A stretch of 34,417 nucleotides of DNA from Rhodocyclaceae bacterium. Its GTDB lineage: Bacteria > Pseudomonadota > Gammaproteobacteria > Burkholderiales > Rhodocyclaceae. How positions within the stretch are numbered: position 1 is the first letter of the stretch; each line of letters begins with the position of its first letter. The stretch is from contig JAOADW010000011.1 in assembly GCA_026417115.1 (NCBI GenBank), positions 1 to 34,417 of the forward strand. The letters run 5' to 3'. A program made the translations under genes and the position numbers. Below the pieces are notes generated by a model. It searched no databases and was not told the DNA's origin. It saw nothing but the letters and a program-made list of their open reading frames with translations. Of the stretch, positions 1 to 7,732 are shown in pieces.

Positions 1-792
1 GACGTCTTTCACCCTCTCGGCGAGGTTTGCCGAAACGAAGAAAAAATCATAAGTCTGAGGGCCCGCGCTGAAACTTGCCTCATGCACGCCCACCGTTGGC
101 GCATGGGGGACGTCGGCATGCACAAGCTGCCAAGCATCCAAAAGCGGCAGGCCATTCGCCTCGGCTGGCGCTCGCAAGGGGGAGAGTTCCTCTAGGCCAG
201 AGACGCAATTGAAGTCGCCGCAGAGCACGCAGCCTTCCCCGCGCGGCAACACGGCGAAGGGTGCATCGCTTTCGTCGCGGGATCGGGGCGATTGCGCATG
301 TCGCCACCCTTCAGCGCAGATCTCGCGCAGGGCCCCTATCTGGGCAGCGCGCTGCCTGGACGAGTAATACTCGAGATGCGTGGTGATCACGCGCAGGGCC
401 CCGCCAGGAAATTCCGTCGCTTCGATCACGGCCTCCACCGCGACCCGTGGCATGCTGGGCACCGCCGCATCGACCGGCCAAGGCAAGAGATAGCGAAACG
501 CCTGCAAAACGCGCCGACGCGAAAGAATCAGATTGCCGAACTGTCGTCGGCCTCCCAAGCCATCGGAAAGATCGCTGCCCACGCCATAGATGGCTTCAAA
601 ACCGAGAAACAACCCTTGGAGCTGCGCCACTTGATCCACGGCGCTCCCGACCAAATCCGGGTGGTTGACCGCGACTTCCTGAAAACAATAGACATCGGCA
701 TCGAATGCTTGCGCCACATGCGCGATGCGCGCCAGATCCACCCGCCCATCGAGGCCCTTGCCCCATTGAATGTTCCATGTCACGATACGCAT
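1..792 (-). CDS. Endonuclease/exonuclease/phosphatase family protein (3' end outside window)
   Basis: The frame is open from an ATG at 792 to the window edge, giving 264 residues without a stop. The N-terminus MRIVTWNIQWGKG and the following DADVYCFQEV match the opening strands and the metal-binding Asn/Glu of the EEP (DNase I-like) fold. Later segments TTHLEYYSSRQRAAQ, CVLCGDFNC and TYDFFFVS match the catalytic THLE, GDFN and substrate-binding blocks of the family. No signal peptide is visible, so a cytoplasmic nuclease or phosphodiesterase is likely; the substrate cannot be told. A purine-rich GGAGACC lies just upstream of the start. It is transcribed divergently from hoxF, 76 bp away. The final His-containing block of the domain lies beyond the window, so whether the gene is intact is unknown. 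Confidence 0.85.
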   Translation of the reverse strand, partial: MRIVTWNIQWGKGLDGRVDLARIAHVAQAFDADVYCFQEVAVNHPDLVGSAVDQVAQLQGLFLGFEAIYGVGSDLSDGLGGRRQFGNLILSRRRVLQAFRYLLPWPVDAAVPSMPRVAVEAVIEATEFPGGALRVITTHLEYYSSRQRAAQIGALREICAEGWRHAQSPRSRDESDAPFAVLPRGEGCVLCGDFNCVSGLEELSPLRAPAEANGLPLLDAWQLVHADVPHAPTVGVHEASFSAGPQTYDFFFVSANLAERVKDV

Positions 793-868
793 GGTGGTCT
801 CCTTGTTTTCACACGCGTGTCATCGAATTCGATTATCCTAGCAATGTCGCGGCCTGCGGACGAGAACC

Positions 869-2665
869 ATGACCGAGAAGGACATCATCGACACCATCCT
901 CACGAAGCATGGGCGTGAGGGCACACGGCTGCTCCAAATCCTACGCGAAGTCCAGGAAGCGCTGGGTTGGCTCTCTCCGCCGGCGATCACGGCGATCGCG
1001 CGCGGCATCGGCTGGCCGCGCGCGAAAGTCGAAGCAACGGCCGCCTTTTATAGTTTCTTCCATTTGCGGCCCCGCGGCAAATACTGCCTGCTCTGGTCAG
1101 ACAACATCATCGACCGCATGCAGGGAAGCCGTGAGCTCATGCATCGTCTCTGCGAAAAGCTATGGCTTGAGCCTGGCCGGCTTTCCGAGGATGGTCTCGT
1201 CTTCGTGCATACCACCTCGGACATCGGCATGGGCGACCAAGGCCCCGCCTTACTCATCAATTACCGCGTCGCCACGGCAATGACGCCCGAGCGCGTCGAT
1301 GCGATGGCCGAACTCATCCGTGCCCAGACGCCGCTTGCAGAGTGGCCTGCCGAATGGTTCGCCGTCGCCGACAACGTGCGAAAAGCAGGACCTTTGCTCT
1401 CCTCATTCACGCCAGGAAGCGCTCTGCGCGCCGCCCTCGCCCGAGGCGCAGAAGCGCAATTGGCCGAGATTGGCGCATCCCGGCTGCGCGGGCGCGGCGG
1501 CGCAGGCTTTCCTACCCAGCGCAAATGGCAAGCCTGCCGCGAGGCGCCCCTCAAAGAGGGCCAGACGCGCATCGTCATCTGCAATGCCGACGAGGGCGAG
1601 CCCGGCACCTTCAAGGATCGTCTGCTGCTGACGCGCTATGCCGATTTGGTCTTCGAAGGCATGACGATCGCCGCCTACGTGCTCGGCGCGCGCAAAGGAT
1701 TCCTCTACCTGCGCGGAGAATATCGTTACCTGCTCGAGGCGCTGGATGCAAAGCTCGACGAGCGCCGCAGGGCTGGATTGCTCGGCCATGCGATCCTGGG
1801 CGTCGCCGACTTCGATTTCGACATCGAAATCCATCTCGGCGCGGGCGCCTATGTCTGCGGCGAAGAATCCGCCCTCATCGAATCGCTCGAAGGCAAACCG
1901 GGGCGCCCACGCGTGCGGCCTCCCTTTCCGGTGACCCATGGCTACCTCGAACAGCCCACGATCGTCAACAACGTCGAAACCTTCGCCTGTGTCACGCGCA
2001 TCGCGGAGCATGGAGCGGAATGGTTCGCACGGCTGGGCACGCCCCAGTCGACGGGAACGAAGCTTTTCTCGGTTTCCGGCGACGTCGTTCGCCCCGGCAT
2101 CTATGAATATCCTTTCGGCACGACGGTGGCCGAAGTGCTCGAAGCCGCGGGCGTCGCGCAGTGCGTCCAGGGCGTACAGGTTTCCGGGGCCTCCGGAACG
2201 ACGCTCACGGGAGATGAGCTTTCCCGCCGCCTCTGTTTCGAAGACGTCCCCACTGCAGGCGCCCTGATGGTCTTCGACTGCCGCCGAGACATGTTCGAAG
2301 CCGCCCGCAATTTTGCCCATTTCTTCGCCCACGAATCCTGTGGTTTTTGCACCCCGTGCCGGGTCGGCACACAAGTCGTTGCGCGCTTGATGGACAAGCT
2401 CGCCGCAGGGCACGGCTCACAATATGACATCCAGGAACTCTCCAAGCTTTCCCGCCTGATGAAGAACGCCAGTCATTGCGGTCTTGGCCAGACCGCCTGC
2501 AACCCCATCGTCGATACGCTGGCGAAATTCCGCCCTGCCTACGAGCGCAGGCTCATGACGCTCGATTTCGTGCCCGCCTTCGACCTGGATGCCGAGCTTT
2601 CGCAAGCTCGCCAGATGACGCGCCGCGACGACGAGGCCGCCCACCTCTTTACTGCGCAAGGATGA
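869..2665 (+). CDS. hoxF: NAD-reducing hydrogenase diaphorase subunit HoxF
   Basis: 598 aa, the length of Ralstonia-type HoxF, which fuses a NuoE-like N-terminal domain to a NuoF-like domain. It binds FMN and NAD and passes electrons from the hydrogenase module to NAD+ in the cytoplasm. The NuoF part (about 190-580) shows GRGGAGFPTQRKW, NADEGEPGTFKDR and GAGAYVCGEESALIESLEG for FMN/NAD binding, and ESCGFCTPCRVGT followed by HCGLGQTACNP as the [4Fe-4S] ligands. The N-terminal domain (1-160) is NuoE-like, but its cluster cysteines are mostly gone: YCLLWSDN stands where CxxxxC is expected and TTSDIGMGDQGPA where CxxxC is expected. It probably holds no [2Fe-2S] centre. It is the first gene of hoxFUYHW, with 4 bp to hoxU. 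Confidence 0.95.
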   Translation: MTEKDIIDTILTKHGREGTRLLQILREVQEALGWLSPPAITAIARGIGWPRAKVEATAAFYSFFHLRPRGKYCLLWSDNIIDRMQGSRELMHRLCEKLWLEPGRLSEDGLVFVHTTSDIGMGDQGPALLINYRVATAMTPERVDAMAELIRAQTPLAEWPAEWFAVADNVRKAGPLLSSFTPGSALRAALARGAEAQLAEIGASRLRGRGGAGFPTQRKWQACREAPLKEGQTRIVICNADEGEPGTFKDRLLLTRYADLVFEGMTIAAYVLGARKGFLYLRGEYRYLLEALDAKLDERRRAGLLGHAILGVADFDFDIEIHLGAGAYVCGEESALIESLEGKPGRPRVRPPFPVTHGYLEQPTIVNNVETFACVTRIAEHGAEWFARLGTPQSTGTKLFSVSGDVVRPGIYEYPFGTTVAEVLEAAGVAQCVQGVQVSGASGTTLTGDELSRRLCFEDVPTAGALMVFDCRRDMFEAARNFAHFFAHESCGFCTPCRVGTQVVARLMDKLAAGHGSQYDIQELSKLSRLMKNASHCGLGQTACNPIVDTLAKFRPAYERRLMTLDFVPAFDLDAELSQARQMTRRDDEAAHLFTAQG

Positions 2666-2669
2666 GACG

Positions 2670-3383
2670 ATGAGCGAAAAAACGACTTTTTGGCTCGACG
2701 GCGCAGAAATCCCTTTCACGGCGGGCCAGACCCTCCTCGAGGCCGCCCGCCGCGCCGGCCATTACATACCGCATCTTTGCTGGCACCCTGACTACAAACC
2801 CCATGGCTCCTGTAAGCTCTGCACCGTCAAGGTCGATGGTCGCTTCGTTTCGGCCTGCACCACCCTCGCCCAAGCCGGGGCGCACGTCGAGAATCGCACC
2901 GCCGAACTCGACGACATGCGACGCACCTTGCTGCAGCTCCTCTTCGTCGAGGGCAATCACTTTTGCCCCTCCTGCGAGAAGAGCGGTCAATGCCTGCTGC
3001 AAGCCACTGCTTATGAATTAGGCATGATGTCGCCGCACTTCGACCACTTTTTCCCCAATCGACCGGTCGATGCCTCCCATCCCGAGGTGATGCTCGACTT
3101 CAACCGCTGCATCCTCTGTTCGCTTTGTGAGCAAGCGGCCAAACGCGACGGCAAATTCACCTTCGTGATGGGCGGCCGCGGCATGCGCGGCCGCCGCGTG
3201 ATCCTCAACAGCGAATCCGGCCGACTCGCCGACACCGACTTCTCATCCACCGATCATGCCGCCCACGTCTGCCCCGTCGGCGTGATCCTGAAAAAACGCG
3301 TCGGCTTCGCGGTCCCTTACGGCCAACGACGCTATGACCAAGCGCCGGTTTCCCTCCTCGATGTCGCTGAGGCCATCAAATGA
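2670..3383 (+). CDS. hoxU: NAD-reducing hydrogenase diaphorase small subunit HoxU
   Basis: 237 aa, the usual HoxU length and homologous to the N-terminal part of NuoG. It is the iron-sulfur relay between HoxF and HoxY. An N-terminal [2Fe-2S] plant-ferredoxin domain shows HLCWHPDYKPHGSCKLCTV and SACTT. The His-plus-three-Cys [4Fe-4S] site is GNHFCPSCEKSGQC. A further [4Fe-4S] site is NRCILCSLCEQ together with HVCPVG. The start ATG follows GATGAGACG, 4 bp after the hoxF stop, and the stop overlaps the hoxY start by 4 bp (ATGA), indicating translational coupling. All expected cluster ligands are present. Confidence 0.95.
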   Translation: MSEKTTFWLDGAEIPFTAGQTLLEAARRAGHYIPHLCWHPDYKPHGSCKLCTVKVDGRFVSACTTLAQAGAHVENRTAELDDMRRTLLQLLFVEGNHFCPSCEKSGQCLLQATAYELGMMSPHFDHFFPNRPVDASHPEVMLDFNRCILCSLCEQAAKRDGKFTFVMGGRGMRGRRVILNSESGRLADTDFSSTDHAAHVCPVGVILKKRVGFAVPYGQRRYDQAPVSLLDVAEAIK

Positions 3384-3928
3384 ACGCGCCTGCAAAGCTT
3401 CGCATCGCGACCGCCTCGCTTGCTGGCTGCTTTGGTTGTCACATGTCGTTTTTGGACATCGACGAACGGCTTCTCGAACTCATCGACCTCGTCGAATTCG
3501 ACCGCACGCCGCTCACCGACATCAAGACTTGCCATCCCTGCGACCTAGGGCTCATCGAAGGCGGCGTCTGTAACGCCGAAAACGTCCATGTCTTGCGCAC
3601 ATTCCGCCAAAACTGCAAGACCCTCGTCGCCATCGGCGCATGCGCAGTCAATGGCGGCTTGCCTGCGCAACGCAACCATCTGGATTTGCGCGACATCCTC
3701 GAAACGATTTATGAAACCGAAGGCGGGCTGGCGCGCGGCACCCACATTCCCAATGATCCCGAGCTGCCGTTACCGCTCAATCGCGTGCACCCGATTCACG
3801 AGATCGTCAAGGTCGATTATTTCTTACCCGGCTGCCCGCCCTCGGCGGACGCGATCTGGAAATTCCTCACCGATTTGATCGCAGGCCGCACGCCGACCTT
3901 GGGGCATGGCCTGCTGCGTTACGATTGA
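3380..3928 (+). CDS. hoxY: NAD-reducing [NiFe]-hydrogenase small subunit HoxY
   Basis: 182 aa, the short small-subunit form typical of group 3d bidirectional hydrogenases, with only the proximal [4Fe-4S] cluster. Ligand regions are LAGCFGCHMSF near the N-terminus, IGACAVNGG in the middle and LPGCPPSAD near the C-terminus. HPCDLGLIEGGVCNAEN is a characteristic group 3 block. There is no Tat signal, consistent with a soluble cytoplasmic enzyme. It pairs with HoxH, which carries the active site. The gene overlaps hoxU by 4 bp and ends 7 bp before the chosen hoxH start. Confidence 0.95.
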   Translation: MNAPAKLRIATASLAGCFGCHMSFLDIDERLLELIDLVEFDRTPLTDIKTCHPCDLGLIEGGVCNAENVHVLRTFRQNCKTLVAIGACAVNGGLPAQRNHLDLRDILETIYETEGGLARGTHIPNDPELPLPLNRVHPIHEIVKVDYFLPGCPPSADAIWKFLTDLIAGRTPTLGHGLLRYD

Positions 3929-3935
3929 GGTTCTC

Positions 3936-5426
3936 ATGGCGCTTCCTCTCGAAACCGCCCCACACCCCGAAACCCTCAAACGCGTCGCGATCGATCCGCT
4001 CACACGCGTCGAAGGGCATGGCAAGGTCACCCTCTTGCTCGATGCGGACAATCGTGTCCAGCAGGCGCGCCTGCACATCGTCGAATTCCGCGGCTTCGAA
4101 AAATTCATCGAGGGGCGCCCTTTCTGGGAAGTGCCCGTGGCCGTCGAGCGGCTCTGCGGCATCTGCCCCGTTTCCCATCATCTGGCCGCAGCCAAGGCCA
4201 TGGACCAGGTGATCGGCACCACGCTCCCACCTGGTGCGGAAAAAATCCGGCGCCTGATGCACTATGGCCAGATCCTGCAATCGCACGCCTTGCATTTCTT
4301 TTACCTCGCCTCACCCGACCTGCTCTTCGGTTTCGACGCCGAGCCGCAAAAACGCAACATCGTCGCGCTCTCCGCTCTCCAGCCAGAAATCGCGAGAAAG
4401 GGCATACAGATCCGCAAATATGGCCAGGAAGTGATTCGGCTTACAGCCGGCAAACGCATCCATGGCACGGGCGCGATTCCCGGCGGCGTCAATAAGGCGC
4501 TCACGCCTGAGGAAAGAAGCTTTTTGCGCAAAGACATCTACGCGATCATCGCAGCCTGCCGTGAGGCCGTGGAACTCGTCAAGAGGCTCTTCGAAGAAAA
4601 CCGTGCGCATTACGAGGCGTTTGCAAGCTTCCGCGCACACGCCATGTGCCTGGTCGCCGCCGATGGCGCGCTGGACCTCTATCACGGGGGATTGCGCGCG
4701 CGTCTTGCCGATGGCGCCCTGCTCTTCGATCATTTCGATTACAGCCATTACTGGGACGTCATCCTCGAGGACGTCAAACCCTGGAGCTACATGAAATTCC
4801 CCTTCCTGCGCGCGCTTGGCGATTGCGACCGGGGTTGGTATCGCGTCGGGCCGTTGGCGCGGCTTACGCTTTGCGATTACATCCCGACCCCCTTTGCCGA
4901 ACACGAACGCAAAGAGTTTCTCGCCTTCGACGAGGGCGCGGCTTGCCACGCCACGCTGGGCTACCACTGGGCGCGCATGATCGAAATGCTCTTCGCGGCC
5001 GAAACGATCAAGGAGCTCCTCCATGACGACGACCTTTCCCGCGCCGATCATGTGGGCCTTGCCGGAGAGCGGCGCGAACGCGGCGTCGGCGTCATCGAAG
5101 CGCCGCGCGGCACCCTGATCCACCATTACCGCGTCGACGAAAACGACCAAGTGATCCGCGCAAACTTGATCGTCTCGACCACCCACAACAACCAAGCGAT
5201 GAACGAGGCCATCCGGCGCGTCGCGCAACAATACCTTGACGGCAATGAACTGACCGAGGGGCTGCTCAACCACATCGAAGTGGCGATTCGCGCCTTCGAC
5301 CCTTGCCTTTCGTGCGCGACGCATGCGCTTGGCAAGATGCCGCTCATCGTGGAGCTTTTCGATGCAGAAGGCCGCCCTCTCGACCGACTCGTGCGCGGCG
5401 CCGATGGCCGGTGCCAGCGGGCATGA
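3936..5426 (+). CDS. hoxH: NAD-reducing [NiFe]-hydrogenase large subunit HoxH (precursor)
   Basis: 496 aa from the ATG at 3936, which follows the hoxY stop; an upstream in-frame ATG at 3906 lies inside hoxY and is less likely. It holds the NiFe(CN)2CO active site and splits H2. The N-terminal block is RVEGHGKVTL, the first nickel motif is RLCGICPVSHH, and the C-terminal nickel motif is DPCLSCATH. After that His a tail of 33 residues remains, starting ALGKMPLIVELF. In this family a specific endopeptidase removes the tail after nickel insertion, and a candidate protease (hoxW) follows directly with a 4-bp overlap. No hyp maturation genes are in the window. All active-site ligands are present. 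Confidence 0.95.
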   Translation: MALPLETAPHPETLKRVAIDPLTRVEGHGKVTLLLDADNRVQQARLHIVEFRGFEKFIEGRPFWEVPVAVERLCGICPVSHHLAAAKAMDQVIGTTLPPGAEKIRRLMHYGQILQSHALHFFYLASPDLLFGFDAEPQKRNIVALSALQPEIARKGIQIRKYGQEVIRLTAGKRIHGTGAIPGGVNKALTPEERSFLRKDIYAIIAACREAVELVKRLFEENRAHYEAFASFRAHAMCLVAADGALDLYHGGLRARLADGALLFDHFDYSHYWDVILEDVKPWSYMKFPFLRALGDCDRGWYRVGPLARLTLCDYIPTPFAEHERKEFLAFDEGAACHATLGYHWARMIEMLFAAETIKELLHDDDLSRADHVGLAGERRERGVGVIEAPRGTLIHHYRVDENDQVIRANLIVSTTHNNQAMNEAIRRVAQQYLDGNELTEGLLNHIEVAIRAFDPCLSCATHALGKMPLIVELFDAEGRPLDRLVRGADGRCQRA

Positions 5427-5893
5427 AGCACCCGGTATTGTTGTTCGCCCTCGGCAATCCTGCACGTGGGGACGATGCGCTGGGTCCTGCTTGCCTTGAG
5501 AAAATGGCGCTTCGGCGTTGGCCGCATGTCGAATGCCGGTGGGAATACCAATTACAAGTCGAACACGCGCTCGACCTCTTGGAGCGCACCCGCGTGATCT
5601 TCATCGACGCCAGCATCGAGGCGCCCGCGCCCTTTCGTTTTCGGCCCCTCCAACCCAGGCGCGAAACGAGCTTCATCACGAGCCATGCGCTTGTGCCAGA
5701 ATACCTGCTCGCGCTCTGCCAGGAACTCTACGCGCCGCCGCCGCCTGCTTACCTGCTGGCGATCAAAGGGGAACGCTTTTCCCTCGGGGCCCCCTTATCG
5801 CCCTGCGCCGCCGTCAACCTCGAAGCCGCCGCATCGTTTCTAGAAACATGGCTCATTTCTGAGACGAGCGAGGGAATCCCGTATAATTCCTGA
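5423..5893 (+). CDS. hoxW: Hydrogenase maturation endopeptidase HoxW
   Basis: 156 aa from the ATG at 5423, which overlaps the hoxH stop (ATGA). A longer frame opens at 5303 but that part lies wholly inside hoxH. The protein is of the HybD/HoxW family, which cleaves the C-terminal tail of the large subunit. The N-terminus LLFALGNPARGDDALGP carries the GN-x-RGDD-x-G motif whose acidic residues bind nickel. VIFIDASIEAP matches the second acidic motif region, and the later SHALVPEYLLAL block holds a conserved His. Length is normal for the family. Its position after hoxH, as in Ralstonia, supports HoxH as substrate. It ends the hox operon; a TATAAT sequence overlaps its last codons. Confidence 0.88.
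   Translation: MKHPVLLFALGNPARGDDALGPACLEKMALRRWPHVECRWEYQLQVEHALDLLERTRVIFIDASIEAPAPFRFRPLQPRRETSFITSHALVPEYLLALCQELYAPPPPAYLLAIKGERFSLGAPLSPCAAVNLEAAASFLETWLISETSEGIPYNS
5882..5887 (+). promoter_or_regulatory. Possible -10 element for the lipoprotein gene
   Basis: A perfect TATAAT lies at the end of hoxW, 76 bp before the lipoprotein ATG. No good -35 box is seen 16-18 bp upstream, so this is a weak call based on the -10 match and on the change of gene function after hoxW. Confidence 0.35.
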
Positions 5894-5962
5894 CTAGCGG
5901 AGTGCGTAATTCCTACGCTCTCCCTTCAGTTTCCCTCAACCTCTATGAAAGGATAAATCACG

Positions 5963-6196
5963 ATGAAACGTTCGATGCTCGTCGCGGCAATCGTCGCCGC
6001 TTCGCTTGCAGCATGTGGCAAAAAAGAACAGCCGGCGCCCGCACCGGCTCCGGCTCCAGCGCCCGCCCCGGCGCCTGCTCCCCAGCAAGGCATGAGCGGC
6101 ATGCAAGGCCAAGAAGGCATGGCCGGTATGAGCGGCATGCAGGGTCAGCAGGGCATGGCCGGCATGAGCGGCATGGCTGGGGAAGCGAAGAAGTAA
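5963..6196 (+). CDS. Small Met/Gly-rich repeat lipoprotein
   Basis: 77 aa. MKRSMLVAAIVAASLAACG is a lipoprotein signal with lipobox LAAC, so the mature protein would start at Cys-18 and be membrane anchored. Then comes a Pro-Ala run (PAPAPAP type, about residues 24-40), a likely extended spacer. The C-terminal third consists of a 12-residue unit, GMSGMQGQEGMA then GMSGMQGQQGMA, followed by a partial third copy and a lysine-ending tail. The start is supported by GAAAGGA upstream. No known domain is recognised. Dense methionines might bind Cu(I) or Ag(I), but there is no neighbouring copper gene, so this is speculation. It is a single-gene unit with its own terminator. Confidence 0.8.
   Translation: MKRSMLVAAIVAASLAACGKKEQPAPAPAPAPAPAPAPAPQQGMSGMQGQEGMAGMSGMQGQQGMAGMSGMAGEAKK
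6089..6181 (+). repeat. 36-bp in-frame tandem repeat (2.5 copies)
   Basis: Two 36-bp units (6089-6124 and 6125-6160) and a partial third encode GMSGMQGQ(E/Q)GMA. The copies differ at several synonymous positions (ggc/ggt, caa/cag), so the peptide is better conserved than the DNA. Confidence 0.85.
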
Positions 6197-6211
6197 CCCT
6201 TTGCCTCCATG

Positions 6212-6240
6212 AAAAAGGCCAGCCGCAGGCTGGCCTTTTT
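6212..6240. terminator. Bidirectional intrinsic terminator
   Basis: GGCCAGCC and GGCTGGCC pair around a 3-nt loop (GCA), flanked by AAAAA on the left and TTTTT on the right, so the structure has a U-tract in both directions. It lies 16 bp after the lipoprotein stop, and also lies downstream of the HU gene on the minus strand. Confidence 0.9.
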
Positions 6241-6381
6241 GTTTTGGACACGAGGCCTCTCGGGCAAGCGCCGCTTTCCGAAAGAGGGCTTCCTTTCCCG
6301 CGCGGCGCTGCGTTTTACCGTCAATCCCTCAGAACGGCCTCGTTTCGCTCGCCAGGCCGTCCCACGCGGCCAGGCTTCGCT

Positions 6382-6678
6382 TCATTTCTTCTTGGCCGCT
6401 TTCTTGCCGGCAACCGCAGCTTTAAAGGCCGCACCCGGCGAAAACTTGGGCACCGTCGTCGCAGGAATCTTCAAGGGCTGGCCGGTCTTGGGATTCTTCC
6501 CCATGCGCGCGGCCCGTTTTGCAGCCTTGAAGGTGCCAAAGCCCACCAAGGTCACCGCTTCGCCTTTGGCGACAGTCTTCACCACCGTGTCCATCAATGC
6601 GCCCAGAACCCGCTCCGCGGCGGCTTTGGACACGTCGGCGGCTGTCGCTGCGGCTTCGATCAGTTCGGATTTGTTCAT
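6382..6678 (-). CDS. HU-family nucleoid DNA-binding protein
   Basis: 98 aa. MNKSELIEAAATAADVSKA is the standard HU/IHF N-terminus. VTLVGFGTFKAAKRAARMGKN covers the conserved GFG turn and the start of the DNA-binding arm, and NPKTGQPLKIPA carries the arm-tip proline region. The C-terminus ends in GKKAAKKK, a short Lys/Ala tail beyond the usual 90-residue core. The start has a strong GGAGGGAA 9 nt upstream. HU bends and compacts DNA as a dimer. Sequence alone does not separate HU-alpha from HU-beta types, so no symbol is given. The 211 bp upstream (6679-6889) shows no other gene and no clear promoter. Confidence 0.95.
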   Translation of the reverse strand: MNKSELIEAAATAADVSKAAAERVLGALMDTVVKTVAKGEAVTLVGFGTFKAAKRAARMGKNPKTGQPLKIPATTVPKFSPGAAFKAAVAGKKAAKKK

Positions 6679-6889
6679 CGATTGATTCCCTCCTCGAGAA
6701 AGTGGGTGTGAAAAACGTTCTGCCCCACGGATGCGTCAGGATCGCCTCTCCCGCGGCCCGTCGAAACGCAAGCAAGTCGCAGCCCACGCAGGTCTTCCCT
6801 ACTCGCAAGGTCACAGCAATCTTTCGCGGCTGCCGTGAGCAGAAGCCCAGGATCACGCGTCGAGCACCTCGATCGCGGTTATGGCGATC

Positions 6890-7171
6890 TTATGCGCTCG
6901 TATTGACGATAGTACCCGTTTTTTGTCCCAATGCGTTCACAACGGGCCTCATGGCCGCTTCGCGACGCACGCGTGTTGCCTCTCCGCCACGCGCCTGAGC
7001 CATTGCCGCCGCCTCGAGCTCGCGCCGACGCTTCTGAGCAACCTCTGCGCCGCGCATGGCGCCATTCTCTTGGCCTTGGCGTGAGACATTCTCCTGGTCC
7101 CGCGCACGCATTTGCGGCGTCGGCGCAAACAGAGAAGCCGCCGTCGTGTTTCGCATCGCATCAATCGCCAT
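6890..7171 (-). CDS. Unknown small protein, second of a pair with a shared C-terminus
   Basis: 93 aa from the ATG at 7171, chosen because GAGGGG lies 7 nt upstream; an ATG at 7186 overlaps the previous stop but has no ribosome site. The protein is rich in Ala, Arg, Gln and Glu and the middle (QKRRRELEAAAMAQARGG) should be helical. No signal peptide, membrane segment or known domain is seen. The last 18 residues, PVVNALGQKTGTIVNTSA, align with the last 18 of the gene just upstream at 10 of 18 positions. Function unknown. The 10-residue GQ-x-TG-x-x-x-NT core at the extreme C-terminus suggests a docking or processing tag shared by both proteins. Confidence 0.65.
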   Translation of the reverse strand: MAIDAMRNTTAASLFAPTPQMRARDQENVSRQGQENGAMRGAEVAQKRRRELEAAAMAQARGGEATRVRREAAMRPVVNALGQKTGTIVNTSA

Positions 7172-7182
7172 CTCCGATCCCC

Positions 7183-7572
7183 TCATGCCGTCGTGTTGAT
7201 CAAACGTCCCGTCACCTGTCCATCGATATTGCGCACCGGCGCGGCCTGCTCGACTGCTGTACGCGCTTCGATGCGCTCGAGGATCTGCATCCCTTGCCGT
7301 TCGATTTCGGCCTGAGCCGCCATGCGCCCCCGGCCCAGCGCAAGGCTGCTGCGCGCCGCCTCGGCAGCATTTTCCTGCTGATCCGACTGACGGTACAGCC
7401 GCCGCGCCTCCTCTTGCGTGCGTCGCGCCCGCTGCATCAGCTCCGCGGCTTCGACACGAAGCCTCTGCGCCTCGGCCTCGGCGCGCTCGGCAGTACGCCG
7501 CGCCTGCAGCATCGCCAGCTGCTGCAAGGCGCTCGCGCCGAGACTCTGGATGCCGGTTTGTTGCATGGCCAT
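7183..7572 (-). CDS. Unknown coiled-coil small protein, first of a pair with a shared C-terminus
   Basis: 129 aa from the ATG at 7572 (a GTG at 7590 in the same frame is an alternative). Residues about 15-100 are a long Ala/Arg/Glu/Gln stretch with heptad-like spacing (RRTAERAEAEAQRLRVEAAE), probably a coiled coil. The C-terminus PVRNIDGQVTGRLINTTA resembles that of the following gene. No export signal is visible. The next gene starts 12 bp inside or at the stop, so the two are almost certainly cotranscribed. No family is recognised. Between this gene and the PAP2 gene lies about 160 bp without a convincing gene. Confidence 0.65.
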   Translation of the reverse strand: MAMQQTGIQSLGASALQQLAMLQARRTAERAEAEAQRLRVEAAELMQRARRTQEEARRLYRQSDQQENAAEAARSSLALGRGRMAAQAEIERQGMQILERIEARTAVEQAAPVRNIDGQVTGRLINTTA

Positions 7573-7732
7573 CGAAGCGCCTTTACCCACCTCATGCGCC
7601 CATCGCTCTTCCTCTCTGGCGCGACGCTTTTGAACTCCTCTCTCGCCACGGCATGATCTTTGCCGCCCTCGGCGACGGGAATCGGCCCACCACCCGCGCG
7701 AATGTCCCGAGGAAGCGTCTCGCCATTTTTCA

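Noticed and set aside
811-833. Adjacent palindromes ACACGCGTGT and ATCGAATTCGAT in the hoxF upstream region
   Set aside because: Palindromes of 10-12 bp are expected several times by chance in 34 kb, and no sigma54 or clear sigma70 promoter goes with them.
1403-2413. Long antisense frame opposite hoxF (336 codons)
   Set aside because: It is a shadow of GC-rich codon use; it lacks a ribosome site and recognisable protein features. The same holds for long frames opposite hoxH, soeA, qmoA, qmoB, mshQ and cheA.
6300-6381. CGGCCT/AGGCCG inverted repeat after the HU gene
   Set aside because: Six-bp arms with a 13-nt loop and no U-tract; the bidirectional terminator at 6212-6240 explains the end of the HU transcript better.
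7591-7732. Possible short minus-strand gene between the PAP2 gene and the small protein pair
   Set aside because: The frame runs on into the antisense of the next gene without a nearby stop, and there is no ribosome site.
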